A stretch of DNA of 64,000 nucleotides, from the NCBI RefSeq assembly GCF_904848185.1, contig NC_051051.1, positions 23,220,041 to 23,284,040 of the forward strand, in the 5' to 3' direction. Origin of the DNA: Acanthopagrus latus (taxonomy: Eukaryota > Chordata > Actinopteri > Spariformes > Sparidae). Made by a program: the position numbers and the translations under genes. Below, in pieces: positions 1-9,836 of this stretch. How positions within the stretch are numbered: position 1 is the stretch's first letter; every line of letters starts with the position of its first letter. The notes below the pieces were generated by a model. The model made no database searches and was not told where the DNA came from. It saw only the letters and a program-made list of their open reading frames with translations.

Positions 1-214
1 CTTGAGCACGGAAGTTGTACATGTGACAAAATAATCACATCTCAGGGGTCCACACAGAAGCATTCTCAGAGCTTTTGACTGCTTTTAAAGTCTGTAAACG
101 TCGAGTTTTAACAGACTGTAGTTTATTCTTGTAGATTCACAGTCTCGCTGCTCATTTTCTTCTTTCTTAGCAACACTTCACGACGAAAGAAGTTGATACA
201 TGAATGTCTACTGC
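1..214. other. unassigned single-copy sequence
   Basis: No exon, repeat terminus or low-complexity tract is recognisable. If the minus-strand gene with its first exon near 5.6 kb is real, this is part of its first intron. Confidence 0.4.
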
Positions 215-381
215 TTAAAGGTCCAATTTGTAAGAAAGCTAATGTTAAATTTTTATATTTCCAACCAAATCTAATACTGCCGACAGTATTATAAGGTCTG
301 GTCAGCCAGCATCAGAGAACTTAGGTATTTGAGTTGGGAGTAAGACTCGATAATCAACTTACTTACATAGTGCACCTTTAA
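215..381 (+). mobile_element. short foldback/MITE-like element, copy 1
   Basis: The left end reads TTAAAGGTCCAATTTGTAAG (215-234). The reverse complement of the right end (362-381) reads TTAAAGGTGCACTATGTAAG, so the 20-bp terminal inverted repeats match at 17 positions. The 167-bp interior has no coding capacity and contains ACTGCCGACAGTATT and GGTCTGGTCAGCCAGC, which correspond to interior pieces of the copies at 2996 and 6284. It is a non-autonomous DNA element; the transposase superfamily that mobilised it is not shown by the sequence. Confidence 0.75.
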
Positions 382-534
382 CTACAGACTTTCTCCAGTT
401 GACGTTGCCAGCCCAGTCTCCAGCTTGAAATGTTGGCAGTTAACGTTTCTGCAAATCACTCACACATTCACCTTTGTAACTGCCATTGGCTACTGTGTGT
501 ACTATATCGACATTCCTACGGAACAACATTTTGT

Positions 535-760
535 AAGCTTGAAACCGCTGGACAGTTTGGATAAGGGACGTGGTATTTTAACACGTGTGATGATTTCCAG
601 CCGTGTTCATGGCCACCATAACAGGTATTTTCGGCCAAAACATGATCATTTCCTGACCCTAACCAAGTGTTTTTGTGCCTCAGTCCTCTGACATCGTCAA
701 CATTTGCATACGTGCACAGGTTGCCGCGGTGGGAGAGGTAACATTTCAACACAACTTTGA
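535..760 (+). repeat. dispersed percomorph-type repeat, family A copy 1
   Basis: Contains in order TGATTTCCAGCCGTGTTCAT, ACAGGTATTTTCGGCCAAAA, CCTGACCCTAACCAAGTG and TTTTTGTGCCT. The same phrases recur with divergence at 9.9, 11.5, 13.5, 18.3, 43.7 and 60.2 kb. The family is one I recognise as abundant in percomorph fish. It has no coding capacity. The exact ends of this copy are not sharp. Frames on both strands here are chance translations of the repeat. Confidence 0.65.
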
Positions 761-2679
761 GTCATGCCACCTTTCCAAATGTGATACGTCAAAACAGCTC
801 TAAGCACGAGAGCCAACATTTGGCAGCTTTAAGCAGAGGAGGGAGGAGTGACTAGATAAAGGGGACAGGCAGATGGCTGACTGAATTCACTGCAGAAAAC
901 AGATATGCCGGGCGACCTTTCCGTAACCTCCCGATGCATTTCTCCGTCTCTGCTGACTCTTTCGTCAGTTTCCTCCATTCAGGCAGAGGAGGGCGGCGAG
1001 CGCTGTTTGCTCAGAGTGGCGCTATTGATGCTCAGAGCTCAGCTGCTGTGTTCATATGGGATGCTACGGTAAAGGTCATTTCTAGAAGTTCAACATCAGT
1101 GATCGGAATTTCAAGTGAACCGTGTTGCCCACATTTTGTGGCCCCGCGCTCTGCTGGGAGAACAGAGGAGTCATCGGGCGAGCTGACGCCACAGTGACAC
1201 GTATCTGGAACAGAGAGGATACAGAATCTGACGGTATGAGTAACTGGTCTTAGTTTCAGTGTCATTCATATTGGGTGCCTCCCATTGTCAGAAGACTCAT
1301 GTTAATCACAATATATGCCTCTGGGTGTGAGCATCAGAGTGCCCTCGCTGAAACCCACCAGAAAGGGTTTCATCAGTTCAATTTCAAACTAATCCCGTCA
1401 GCCCCGCTCGACTGGCACGTGTGGCCACAGAGCCAGCCCTCGCCGTATGTAATGCATTTTTACCTTTGTTTCGGAGTCTGGCTCATTATATTTCTTTTGA
1501 AAATTTGCAAAGCCAAACAAATCAAAGTCAACGGGCGTGAAAAAAAATTGAAGGCACGGATGTGGGTTTGGTTTACCCGAGGGTGAAGCTTTGTTGTGTG
1601 GAAATAAATCCTGCTGCTGATTAGACAAGCTCTGCATGGGGTTCAGGCGATGTGATGCCAAGGATTTAAACCGTTCACGAGAGGGGCATCCTAATTGATA
1701 TGAAGAAGAGATTTTTTTTTCTGCAGAAGCATTACACAGGCATTGTCATCCAGGGCTCTTTATGACTCGATTGTTTGGAGCCTGCGGGCCTACCTGGAAT
1801 TTATTTAAAAAAACACAACAGGGGCATGTCTGCTCTGTGTGTAGGGGGGATAAAAGGACCATTGTTGCACCTAAGTTTTACCATTTTCAGTGTAAACTCC
1901 ACCGGAATCGCCATATATCTATGAGAGTAATGAGCATTTATATGACCCTTGTTGACATCTGGGCCATTTTTGCAAAGCACATTCAGCATTTCCCAGTCAC
2001 AGCTTGCTATGAAGCGCTCGCGCTGACAGAGCAGCTGGAACCATCAAAATCTAAACTTTACAAATGCATAAAACTTTGAAATAGTCCTTTTCATTTGGTC
2101 CAACATGACAGCAGGAGAGAGCAGCGACATGTAGGATATCTGTGACCGTGACATGTGTGTCCTTCGCTCTTGTCTCGTATTAAAGGAGGAAAGCAGACAG
2201 TGATCTTTTTCTTCATCTTTCTCCGGCGCTCCGACTTCTGCGAGCAGCAGGGAAGTCAAGTGGGCAGACAGACTGTGCTTTAACCAGAACAACCTGTTTT
2301 CAGCCCCTTGTGTCAGCAGGCATTCGCTCAGCTGAAATGTCCCGGAGAAAAACACTGAACTCCCGTCGCCGAGTCTGACCTCTGATCTTTCAAAAGCGGA
2401 GGAAAGGGAATTTCTCTGCGACGATCAATAAAGTTTCACGTCCATCGGGATGTTAAACTGATCTTCAAACTGAGCTGGGGATTATTTTCTGCATCTACGC
2501 TCAAGCATCAACGAGGAAAACTACAAGAAACTGAACATCCAATCATCCCGTGTGAAGTAAAAACAGCTACAAGGAACCGTCTTTACCCAGCCTAGTCAAC
2601 AGGATACAATTTTGGCTTCAAAGCGATGATACATTCACGTTGAACGCATCATATCCTGTTCACATTAAGTGTTTATGAT
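761..2679. other. unassigned sequence, no supported gene
   Basis: About 1.9 kb with frames of up to about 105 codons on both strands, none with family resemblance or splice context. Two patches (near 940-1200 and 2200-2400) are somewhat GC-richer. It probably lies in the first intron of the inferred minus-strand gene. I see no repeat terminus here. Confidence 0.35.
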
Positions 2680-2993
2680 GAGAACTATTATGCTCATTTT
2701 CAGTTAGATGATTTCATTTTGTGTTACTACTAAAAGGTTTAGATGCCTCAATGATCAAAAACCCATCCATTTTCTCACACTGTCCACTGATTGGTCAGCT
2801 CACACACGCCTGATCCAGCACCACTAACAACAACTGAGCAGCCATGCTAAATCAATCGTCATGTGCCAGACTGGCCGCTAGGCATAAATTATGCACTTGT
2901 TTTGACATGGTGATATAGTGTGATGTCACAAAGTCACAGGAGTAAAGGTGGGACTCCTGACGAGGCGTTTCAGGAGCAGAGTTTTCTGGCGGG
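2680..2993 (+). repeat. transposon-derived fragment of a percomorph dispersed family
   Basis: Begins near ATTATGCTCATTTTCAG and continues with TTTTGTGTTACTACTAAAAG, CTGATTGGTCAGCTCACAC, TGTGATGTCACAAAGTCAC and CAGGAGCAGAGTTTTCTGG. This order of phrases is that of a widespread percomorph repeat as I recall it; that is recognition, not a search. It abuts the foldback element that starts at 2996, so one may have inserted beside or into the other. It has no coding capacity. Confidence 0.6.
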
Positions 2994-2995
2994 CA

Positions 2996-3165
2996 TTAAA
3001 GATCCAGTTTGTAAGAGAAGGTGATTGTACAGTCTCACTCCCATCTCGTCAGATACCGACACTATGTGGCGGCTGACCAGCCTGACCTTCCATTACAAGC
3101 CGTCAGTATCTGACGAGTTGGAAATGAGACTCAACAACCAACGGTGCTACAAATTGGACCTTTCA
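2996..3165 (+). mobile_element. foldback MITE-like element, copy 2 (near-complete palindrome)
   Basis: The left end is TTAAAGATCCAGTTTGTAAG and the right end, reverse-complemented, is AAAGGTCCAATTTGTAG. Inside, CTCGTCAGATACCGAC (3045-3060) pairs with GTCAGTATCTGACGAG (3102-3117) at 15 of 16 positions. The outward flanks of these arms also pair at most positions, so most of the 170 bp can fold into one hairpin. Same family as 215-381 and 6284-6406. Confidence 0.75.
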
Positions 3166-3626
3166 GGACGACCATAACATCCAGTCTTCTCGAGGATAGT
3201 CTCATTTAGTGGATTAGAGGTATCACTACATTGACACTGATTCATGAAGGGCTAAAAGCGCCTCGTAGTGCTTTTAACTGCAACGAAACAGCAGCAGCAC
3301 TGACACTGTTTGACTATAGCTTCAACGTTGCCAGTGTCCCTCAAAAAGTCAATACCACGCTTTTGCCGATGCGTCTAAATCCAGTCTGGAGTCTCAGTTA
3401 AGTCACACTTGGTCATGAAAGCACCTGTGGAAGTGTGAAAACCATTCGCGTGCCTGGTTACACAACACAAGATAAGACCTTTACCCGCCCCCCGAAATCT
3501 TGCGCTTTATCCATCTAACATGCATGACACCCCCGTGCACTCATGCTCTGGTGCACCCATGCATCCATGCACAGACGCTGCTTCGAGCTGGCTCTGGCTT
3601 TTGCAGGATTTAACTGCTTAGTGGGG
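3166..3626. other. unassigned sequence
   Basis: Unique-looking sequence with no supported exon. The stretch near 3310-3370 (GCTTCAACGTTGCCAGTGTC) has a repeat-like feel, but I cannot place it in a family. Confidence 0.35.
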
Positions 3627-3628
3627 GG

Positions 3629-3650
3629 AGAGAGAGAGAGAGAGAGAGAG
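3629..3650. repeat. (AG)n microsatellite
   Basis: Eleven uninterrupted AG units directly follow a run of G. Confidence 0.95.
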
Positions 3651-3704
3651 CTCCAAAAGCCTTATTCAACTCTAATGACTGGGATAATACAGTGAAGGTT
3701 TCTT

Positions 3705-3756
3705 TGTGTGTGTGTGTGTGTGTGTCTGTAGGTGTGTGTGTGTCTGTAGGTGTGTG
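3705..3756. repeat. interrupted (GT)n tract
   Basis: GT units broken twice by CTGTAGG, so that a GT block plus CTGTAGG forms a short tandem duplication. The serine/cysteine-valine-rich frames across it are artefacts. Confidence 0.95.
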
Positions 3757-4372
3757 AGTCATCCCACTATCAGGGCTGCCTCTGAAGCACAACAAGCAGC
3801 CATAATCTGCTGGACACCACACCGTGATGGCTCTCTCCACAAGACAGCTAATAAGTTACACAGTGAATTGCCAACTGCAACAAGCCCGACTGAGTCACTG
3901 CTCCGGGCCGCATCATTATTTCACCAACCCGTTGACTCTTCGGGCTGAGGGTGGGCTGCACAACTGCTCAGACCCCCTGCAAATCCGCAGGAGTCATTCA
4001 GGAAAGCTGTGGTTTCAGAGTCACTATGAGTCCTGTCTACGTATAAATGTGTTACTGTGCTGATGTAATCCTTCTGTTTCAGACTGCAGCGAAGTCAACG
4101 GTGTGGTGATTAGAAAGCTTTTCTTTTCTTGCACAGCTTCGCCGAGTCAGCCATGAAACACACAACATCCAACTGTTGACTGCAAGGCACCATGAGACAC
4201 AGAATGTCACTATATGAGCGAGCCATCTCCTCACATGTGATGTCTAGGTGCTCCTGGTTTATTCAGAGAATGATGCAGGTCCTGTTTTAAAGGTTCTGTG
4301 TTGCTGTGGGGCAAACCAGCCGAGAACCACGCTCTCAGGGCGAGATGTTGATCATCTCCGCATGTGCTTCCA

Positions 4373-4376
<4 letters not shown>
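3757..4376. other. unassigned sequence
   Basis: No repeat terminus, splice-flanked frame or RNA gene is recognisable. Frames of 76-80 codons here run into or out of the neighbouring GT tract. Confidence 0.35.

Positions 4377-4403
<27 letters not shown>
4377..4403. repeat. (TG)n microsatellite
   Basis: Thirteen TG units. It marks the left border of the GC-rich block that follows. Confidence 0.95.
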
Positions 4404-4839
4404 TGAGTTGAGAGTTGGAGAGGTGCTGCTGGACGCGTGAGGCTGAAAAAAAACCGGGGGGGGGGGCTACGATTTACAAGCAGTGTCTCGCAGATAGCCC
4501 GGTGATGGATGGCCGTACTTCAGCCGCTGGACCTCGGCTCCATATGTGCTTCCAGGTAGATAGTGACGTCCAGCAGGAGCCCAGAAAGAGGCTGGAGCGC
4601 GATGAGTGGAGAGGCTGGAGCGTTTTCAGCACCGCGGAGAGCTCCGGCGCAATGTGCGCTACGACACGGCGGCGGTGCGCGCCGACCAATCCTCATTTCC
4701 CACTCCGCTGGCCGTCACGGAGGCTTTGCTGCCGCTGTGCCAGCTCTCTGGTGACACTGATAGGATATACCCATGAGGGAGCGCTGAGGCAGCTCATTTA
4801 ACACAATCAGACAAGAAAATCTCGGTTTGTTTAGGAATT
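4404..4839. promoter_or_regulatory. GC/CpG-rich block, possible promoter-proximal or enhancer sequence
   Basis: An 11-base G run (4456-4466) is followed by sequence unusually rich in CpG for this window, for example around 4660-4735 (CGACACGGCGGCGGTGCGCG). A CCAAT motif lies at 4686-4690 within CGACCAATC. CpG density suggests protection from methylation. No frame here is credible as an exon. It would lie about 0.8-1.2 kb into the first intron of the inferred minus-strand gene, or could be a second start region. The function is inference. Confidence 0.35.
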
Positions 4840-4910
4840 TCTCCCTCCTCCTCCTCCTTTTTTCCCCTTTCTTTTCTTTCTTTCTTTCTTTTCTTTTTTT
4901 TTTTTTTTTT
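4840..4910. repeat. polypyrimidine tract (CTC)n/(TTTC)n/T-run
   Basis: Seventy bases with almost no purine on the plus strand: CTC repeats, then TTTC repeats, then a run of about 17 T. Read on the minus strand it is purine-rich. It explains the lysine/arginine-rich minus-strand frame here. Confidence 0.95.
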
Positions 4911-4911
4911 C

Positions 4912-5460
4912 GCATGAGGGGTGGATGTGCTTAATAAGACGCCGGAGCCGTGCCAGATTAATTGGCTGACGGCTGGAGGACCGGGTGAGGAGGGGTATGA
5001 GGTGGTTGGCGGTGGTGGTGGTGGGACCGGGAATCCGTGCCAGAGAGCCCCAGAGAGGGATGTGCGTGTCTCACTGTGTTATCATTCCGGTCCCTGTGCT
5101 GCCTGAGCAAATCCTGGCGCATCCGGCCAGAGGAGTCCTCCTGGAGCCATTTATCACACACTGCCCCGCTGTTTCAAAGCAGGAAGAGCCGCCGCACGGT
5201 TGAATGAGGTTAGGAAAAAAAAAAAAGAAGAAGAAGAAATGCTGGCATCTGGTCATATTGAATGATTAATCGCAGCTCGCGTTGCGCCAGACAATAGGCA
5301 GTGTAGTTAAACACAGTCACAGACTGTCATTGACATCGCCCTGCGCTATACGGCTGCACCTCACACACATCTCTCCATTATTCATGCATCTCTCCTCAGC
5401 TACTCACAAACTAATTCAAAATTAAAGCACGCCACCGCCGAACCTCCCGCTCAGTTTCCA
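4912..5460. promoter_or_regulatory. candidate conserved non-coding regulatory block next to the first exon
   Basis: Sequence is complex and non-repetitive apart from (GGT)n near 5003-5023 and an A-rich patch at 5214-5240. It has clustered homeodomain-like sites: ATTAATTGG (4957-4965) and the palindrome GATTAATC (5264-5271). ACAATAG near 5290 resembles a SOX site. Frames of 61-72 codons on both strands are not supported. Location close to the inferred promoter fits a proximal enhancer. Conservation has not been tested. Confidence 0.35.
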
Positions 5461-5614
5461 TTCACTCCCCGATGCAAATAGTGACGGATAAAGAAAGCAG
5501 CGTCATGCACCCCAAAGAAACAACCCCAAACTTGTGAGGCAAACATTAAATGCTCGTCTGAGCGGCGTCGGGAGCCCCCCCATCCTGCGTTAGTACAGAC
5601 AGCTTCCAGCTTAC

Positions 5615-5900
5615 CTGTGGTATTCCGGGGCACCCCCAAAAAAACAAAAGGCAGAAAAAAAAGGAGGCAATTCGTGCGAATGTGCCACAGATTCCCTCGC
5701 AGCGACGCGTCCAAACTGCGCTCCGTTTTAGTTCCCACTCCTCTGCTCCCCGGCTCCGCAGGGCTTAAAAACGGTTCGGATGGACTGCGGGGCTGGTGTT
5801 TCAGTCAGCAGCTGCGTTTCAGTTAGCGGCGGGTAGCGCGTCCCAACTCTTCAGCGGCGGTTTGCCATCCTCCGGCTCCTCCGGCTGGTTTTCCTCTCAG
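5615..5900 (-). other. inferred non-coding first exon (5' UTR) of a minus-strand gene
   Basis: On the minus strand a GC-rich leader ends in CCACAG followed by GTAAGC (donor G-T at 5614-5613), a near-consensus CAG|GTAAGN splice donor. Upstream on the same strand lie a CRE (5960-5953) and a TATA-like TTGAAATAGGG (about 5936-5926), which would place the start near 5900. One ATG opens a 5-codon upstream ORF (5868-5851, MANRR then stop). The 95-codon frame crossing the donor begins with GTG and is not a credible CDS. The product cannot be named. The alternative is a plus-strand promoter using TTAAAAA at about 5765 with a GTGAGG donor at 5981; it has a weaker splice site and no upstream CRE. Confidence 0.45.
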
Positions 5901-5924
5901 CGCTCCGCTGCTGCTCTGCCCTAT

Positions 5925-5960
5925 TTCAACTCCTCTCGCTGCGCTCGGCTCCTGACGTCA
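5925..5960 (-). promoter_or_regulatory. inferred core promoter with CRE and TATA-like box
   Basis: TGACGTCA at 5953-5960 is a perfect palindromic cAMP-response element, the site bound by CREB/ATF bZIP factors. A TATA-like TTGAAATAGGG lies about 20 bases further along the minus strand. Spacing to a start near 5900 would put the TATA-like box near -30 and the CRE near -55, both usual distances. The transcription start itself is inferred. Confidence 0.45.
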
Positions 5961-6019
5961 GCCGCTGTACGCCGAATGCGGTGAGGCTGCATCTGCAGAT
6001 TCATCGCACTGGAGAGCGA

Positions 6020-6023
<4 letters not shown>

Positions 6024-6095
<72 letters not shown>

Positions 6096-6103
6096 TGCGT
6101 GCG
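6024..6103. repeat. (TG)n-(GCGT)n compound microsatellite beside the inferred promoter
   Basis: About 26 TG units run into six or seven GCGT units. Alternating purine-pyrimidine over 80 bp is a classic Z-DNA-prone sequence. It lies 60-150 bp upstream of the CRE on the minus-strand reading. All frames of V-C or T-H repeats here are artefacts. Confidence 0.97.
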
Positions 6104-6283
6104 CTCAGACGTTAGGACTAGATGCACCGGTGGGACACGAGTGGAGGGTCAAAAATATGAAGGTTGTCTGCAGTTGTTTGACTTTTGGTGACCGATTTGA
6201 ATTTAGAATAATTCTGGCATTTGGATTAAGGAATACATTTAGGTTATGGTTTAAGTTATGCATGAAGTTAAGACATTCTTTCT
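6104..6283. other. unassigned sequence
   Basis: Transition from the GC-rich block to AT-rich sequence, including AATTTAGAATAATTCTGGC. No feature is supported. Confidence 0.35.
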
Positions 6284-6406
6284 TTAAAGGTGCTGTTTGT
6301 AAGAAAAGAAGAAAAGTTGATTTTTGAGCATCACTCCCAACCCGAATAATGACGATCTGGGATGGCGCATTATTATTTGACGAGCTCTGACAAATGACAC
6401 CTTTAA
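6284..6406 (+). mobile_element. foldback MITE-like element, copy 3
   Basis: The left end is TTAAAGGTGCTGTTTGTAAG. The right end, reverse-complemented, is TTAAAGGTGTCATTTGTCAG. The interior CACTCCCAACCCG matches CACTCCCATCTCG of the copy at 2996. At 123 bp it is shorter than the other two copies and so internally deleted. Confidence 0.7.
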
Positions 6407-7438
6407 GTTTAAGTTTATGTAAAATAAATGTTGTATTTCTGGAAGGACTTGCAAAAAAGAAAACAAGAAAATATAATACATATATATATTTTTTTAAATG
6501 TTAAAAAATAAAATAAAAGAATGTTTGAAGATAAAAATCAGCTGGTTGCAAACAGTTCAACCATACTGTGTTACTGACACTTTTAGTGTGTTGCGCGCTC
6601 ATAAAAGCAAAGATAAAGATAAAAAATAAAGGTGGAGATGAGAGAGAACATGGGGACAGATGACAGGGATGTTACTGTTTTCTTGGTTCGTCCAAGAAGA
6701 CGTCAAACAGTCAAATATAGCAAGAAATATCATTTGAATCTTTCATTCTTTGCCGTTTTCCTCTCAGACCCTGCAGAGCTGCTGCTTAAAGGAGCACTTT
6801 GTGATTTTGGACAGGAGATTCAAACTCAGACTTTTAATATTTACAATGTAAATTAGGTAATAATACAAACTCGGAAGTATCTATTGTTTAAGTGAATAAA
6901 CAAGCTGTTCTCAGAGAAAAATCAGGTCCCCAAAACACTGTTTGAAGCTAGAAAGTTGGCAGGGTCCGCCACATATAAATACAATAAAACAGTAAGAAAC
7001 CGTGTTGTCCTTTCAGGTCAGTTTGTTTATTCAGTTTGTTCAGGCTTTAAAAAATTAGTCCATGTAGATCTTTCTCTTCTGAATGTCTCCCCCAAAACGC
7101 AGTAATGATGCTCAGTGGCGGGCAGGTAAAGGTTTAAACACACATGTAGGTGTAGTAACACCAGCTCCTTGAAGTTGTATCAGTATCACAGTCACAGGGA
7201 GTTTTAAACACTTCCCAGTGACTCCAGCCTGAACAGATTCACTCTCTTGCTGTCTCCTCCTCTTTGTACTAAACCGGTAACAGAGATAACTGTGCATGGC
7301 ACAATTAGGCCTACTGTATCCCAAAAAGACACAGCAACAGCGGCGCCTCCATCAAAATTGCATGTGGCACTAAAACATTTATGATCAATGTAACATTCAT
7401 CGAGACAATAGAGGGGGAAAAAAAGAAGCTTGGAAAAA
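6407..7438. other. AT-rich unassigned sequence
   Basis: Strongly AT-rich near 6470-6640 (runs of A, T and TAAAA). No coding frame, repeat terminus or RNA gene is supported. Confidence 0.35.
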
Positions 7439-7439
7439 A

Positions 7440-7575
7440 TAAGAAGAGGCAAAGAAAAAGAAAAAGAAAGGAAAAGGAGGAGGGGGAGGAGGAAAGTAGT
7501 TTAAGTTTAAGTAAAGAAACTTTAGTCATGAAGCTGCAATACTTACAGTGCTGTAGGCTTCAAGGAAGGAAGGAG

Positions 7576-7650
<75 letters not shown>

Positions 7651-7651
7651 G
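7440..7651. repeat. polypurine tract and (GAAA)n microsatellite
   Basis: AG-only sequence at 7440-7496, then about 19 GAAA units (7573-7651) introduced by GGAA units. Long homopurine tracts can form intramolecular triplexes. The lysine/glutamate-rich plus frame and the F-L-S-F minus frame are translations of the tract. Confidence 0.95.
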
Positions 7652-9836
7652 CATATACCAGAACATTCATGTATGAGTAGCAGAACAAGCTGCAGTGACA
7701 GGTGATGTATTCTGAGCATTAACATTCAAAGACAGGCCTGTCAATGGTAATCTGGTACAAAATATTAAATAAAATATTTATATATATAAATTGATACATT
7801 TCAGGCTGACTGGTGTAACTCCTCTCTATTAATGTTTAACAATTGTTATATATGAATATAAATGTATTAATATTCTAGTAACAACTATTTAGTGGGTTGT
7901 TTATGGGCCCTACTGTGGTGTATAGTGAGAATCAGGGTGGAGTAGTGCTGGAGGAGGTGGTGGTGGTTCAGCTGTCTTCTTTTCGAGCTGTGTCTCCTGT
8001 CTGATCTCCTGCAGCTCACTTAACAGTCGATCAAATTCAGGACTCAAACTCACCGCTGAGTGAGCTGCGTAGATATACAAATCTATGTGAGAATTGGGAT
8101 TCGAAGAGCTGAGAGGGAGTGAATGTCTGGATGTTTCAGCAGAGATAAAGTGAGTTCAAGTATTTTTACACAATAGTCGCAGCACAGTGAAGCCACTGTG
8201 CTTGTCTGTTTCACTCTTCTGAAATGAACCGGTGAAAATGACAACTGAGATGTTTCCTTTGTGTTCATTTGGGTATTCCTGGTATTTGTGGGTATTTGGT
8301 ACTGATCTTTGTGTATTTTGTTCATTTTAAGATGCATAAAGTGTGGAGTTTTGAACAATACTCCTTCCAAACTTCCTAACGCATATTATTCTTCATTAGC
8401 CTCAAAATTTGGAAAAAACCTTTCTATCACTGCTGGGTGTCATTAAGTCATAACAGATTTTTAGTAATGGTAATAGACCCGCCTAACCTCCAGAGGTCAG
8501 CGTGTGAGGGTGACGGTTTGACTTGCCTTCAAATGGATGAGAGTGCGACGCCAGGAGGGGGTGATGATGATGGGAAAAAATGGACAAACAAAATTCAATG
8601 AGACAAAAAGTCTGGGTTCGAGTACATTGAATTCAATGTCAATGCAAGCCACTGTGCAATGCATTCTGGTCGCAGAGAATCGCATTTTGAGAGACCAGGC
8701 ACAGATCCTAAATTGCATAAAGATTAATCCCGGCTACTCAATGCATCCAACATGTCTCATCACCTCTGGAAACTTTTCAAAACACACGAAACTGAGCAGT
8801 TTCCGTCTCCAAACTATCCGCCATGTTGGACCTGGAGCATCCTGAAGCACACAGCAAGTGGTGCAGCAGTTTTAGTGCCATTATTTTGGAAATATTACTG
8901 CACCTAGCATGTTTGGTATTGGTAATTTGACTATGGAAGAGACCGTACATAGTCAAGTCCAAACACAACAGTGAGTGGCAGGTTAATTACTTTGTCTGAT
9001 GTACAAAAAAAAGTTTAATGGGGGTCGAATAATGATGATGACTAAGCATGATAGAATTTCAAAGCAGGCACACCATCTAGCGAGTCCAAAACATCAATAT
9101 ATTCTGATTCTGACAGTAGAAAAAGAATACATTTAGTTGTGTTCTCATTATTTTCACGTATCCATCCTAAGCTTATTAAAACATGTGACTAACTATAGAT
9201 TATGGTAAAGGTGAGGTTATGATCGCACCTTAACTGTTGTGTGAACAACAACATAACCTGCTCCTCCACAGCAATCTGTCATATTTCACACACGTGTTCT
9301 TTAACAACATCGACTCGTCTTCAAAACACCACATTTATATGACCTTTCAGAACAATCTTTTTCAGAACTACCATCTATGTTTTCTTTTTGCAACATTTTC
9401 TGTCTCCTAAATGCTTTTCAGCGCAGATGTATGTTTTTCAACCACTGTCTGTTTGACTCTTTCAGTTGGAGCACTCAGCCTCTTTGTGCAGCCTTCATCT
9501 CTGAGGGCTGAGTTAAGTTATAGTCCTACTGACTTTTCAGAGACTTTTTCATCACTTGCAATATCTGAAAAGGACAGAAACAAATTACCCTACTGTATAC
9601 AATTTCATCTGTGCAGCTTAAATTCAATTTCTTTTCTTTGGTGTTATAATTCTGGCTCCACAATCACTCAGCTCACATCAGCGCATTTTCTTTTCTTTTC
9701 TTTTTTTTTTTTCCCAAGATGCCAAGCGCACCGAAGCAGGAAATCACCTAGTTATTCATGACATGATGCTTTGTTCTCTACATGTCTTCACTGTGTTGTG
9801 GAGTACTATACATATAGTAGACACAGCATGCAGATA
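7652..9836. other. unassigned sequence with one perfect short palindrome
   Basis: Mostly AT-rich and unique-looking. ACATTGAATTCAATGT (8624-8639) is a perfect 16-bp palindrome. A pyrimidine run lies at about 9690-9713. Frames of up to 116 codons have no family resemblance. The block near 8390-8970 could be an old repeat, but I cannot identify it. Confidence 0.35.

Noticed and set aside
5796..5984. Plus-strand first exon coding from 5796 with donor GTGAGG at 5981
   Set aside because: Starts with GTG, has a weaker donor and lacks upstream promoter elements matching the CRE/TATA-like set on the minus strand. Kept only as an alternative.
7381..7725. Lysine-rich basic peptide and its Phe/Leu/Ser antisense frame
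   Set aside because: Translations of the GAAA tract.
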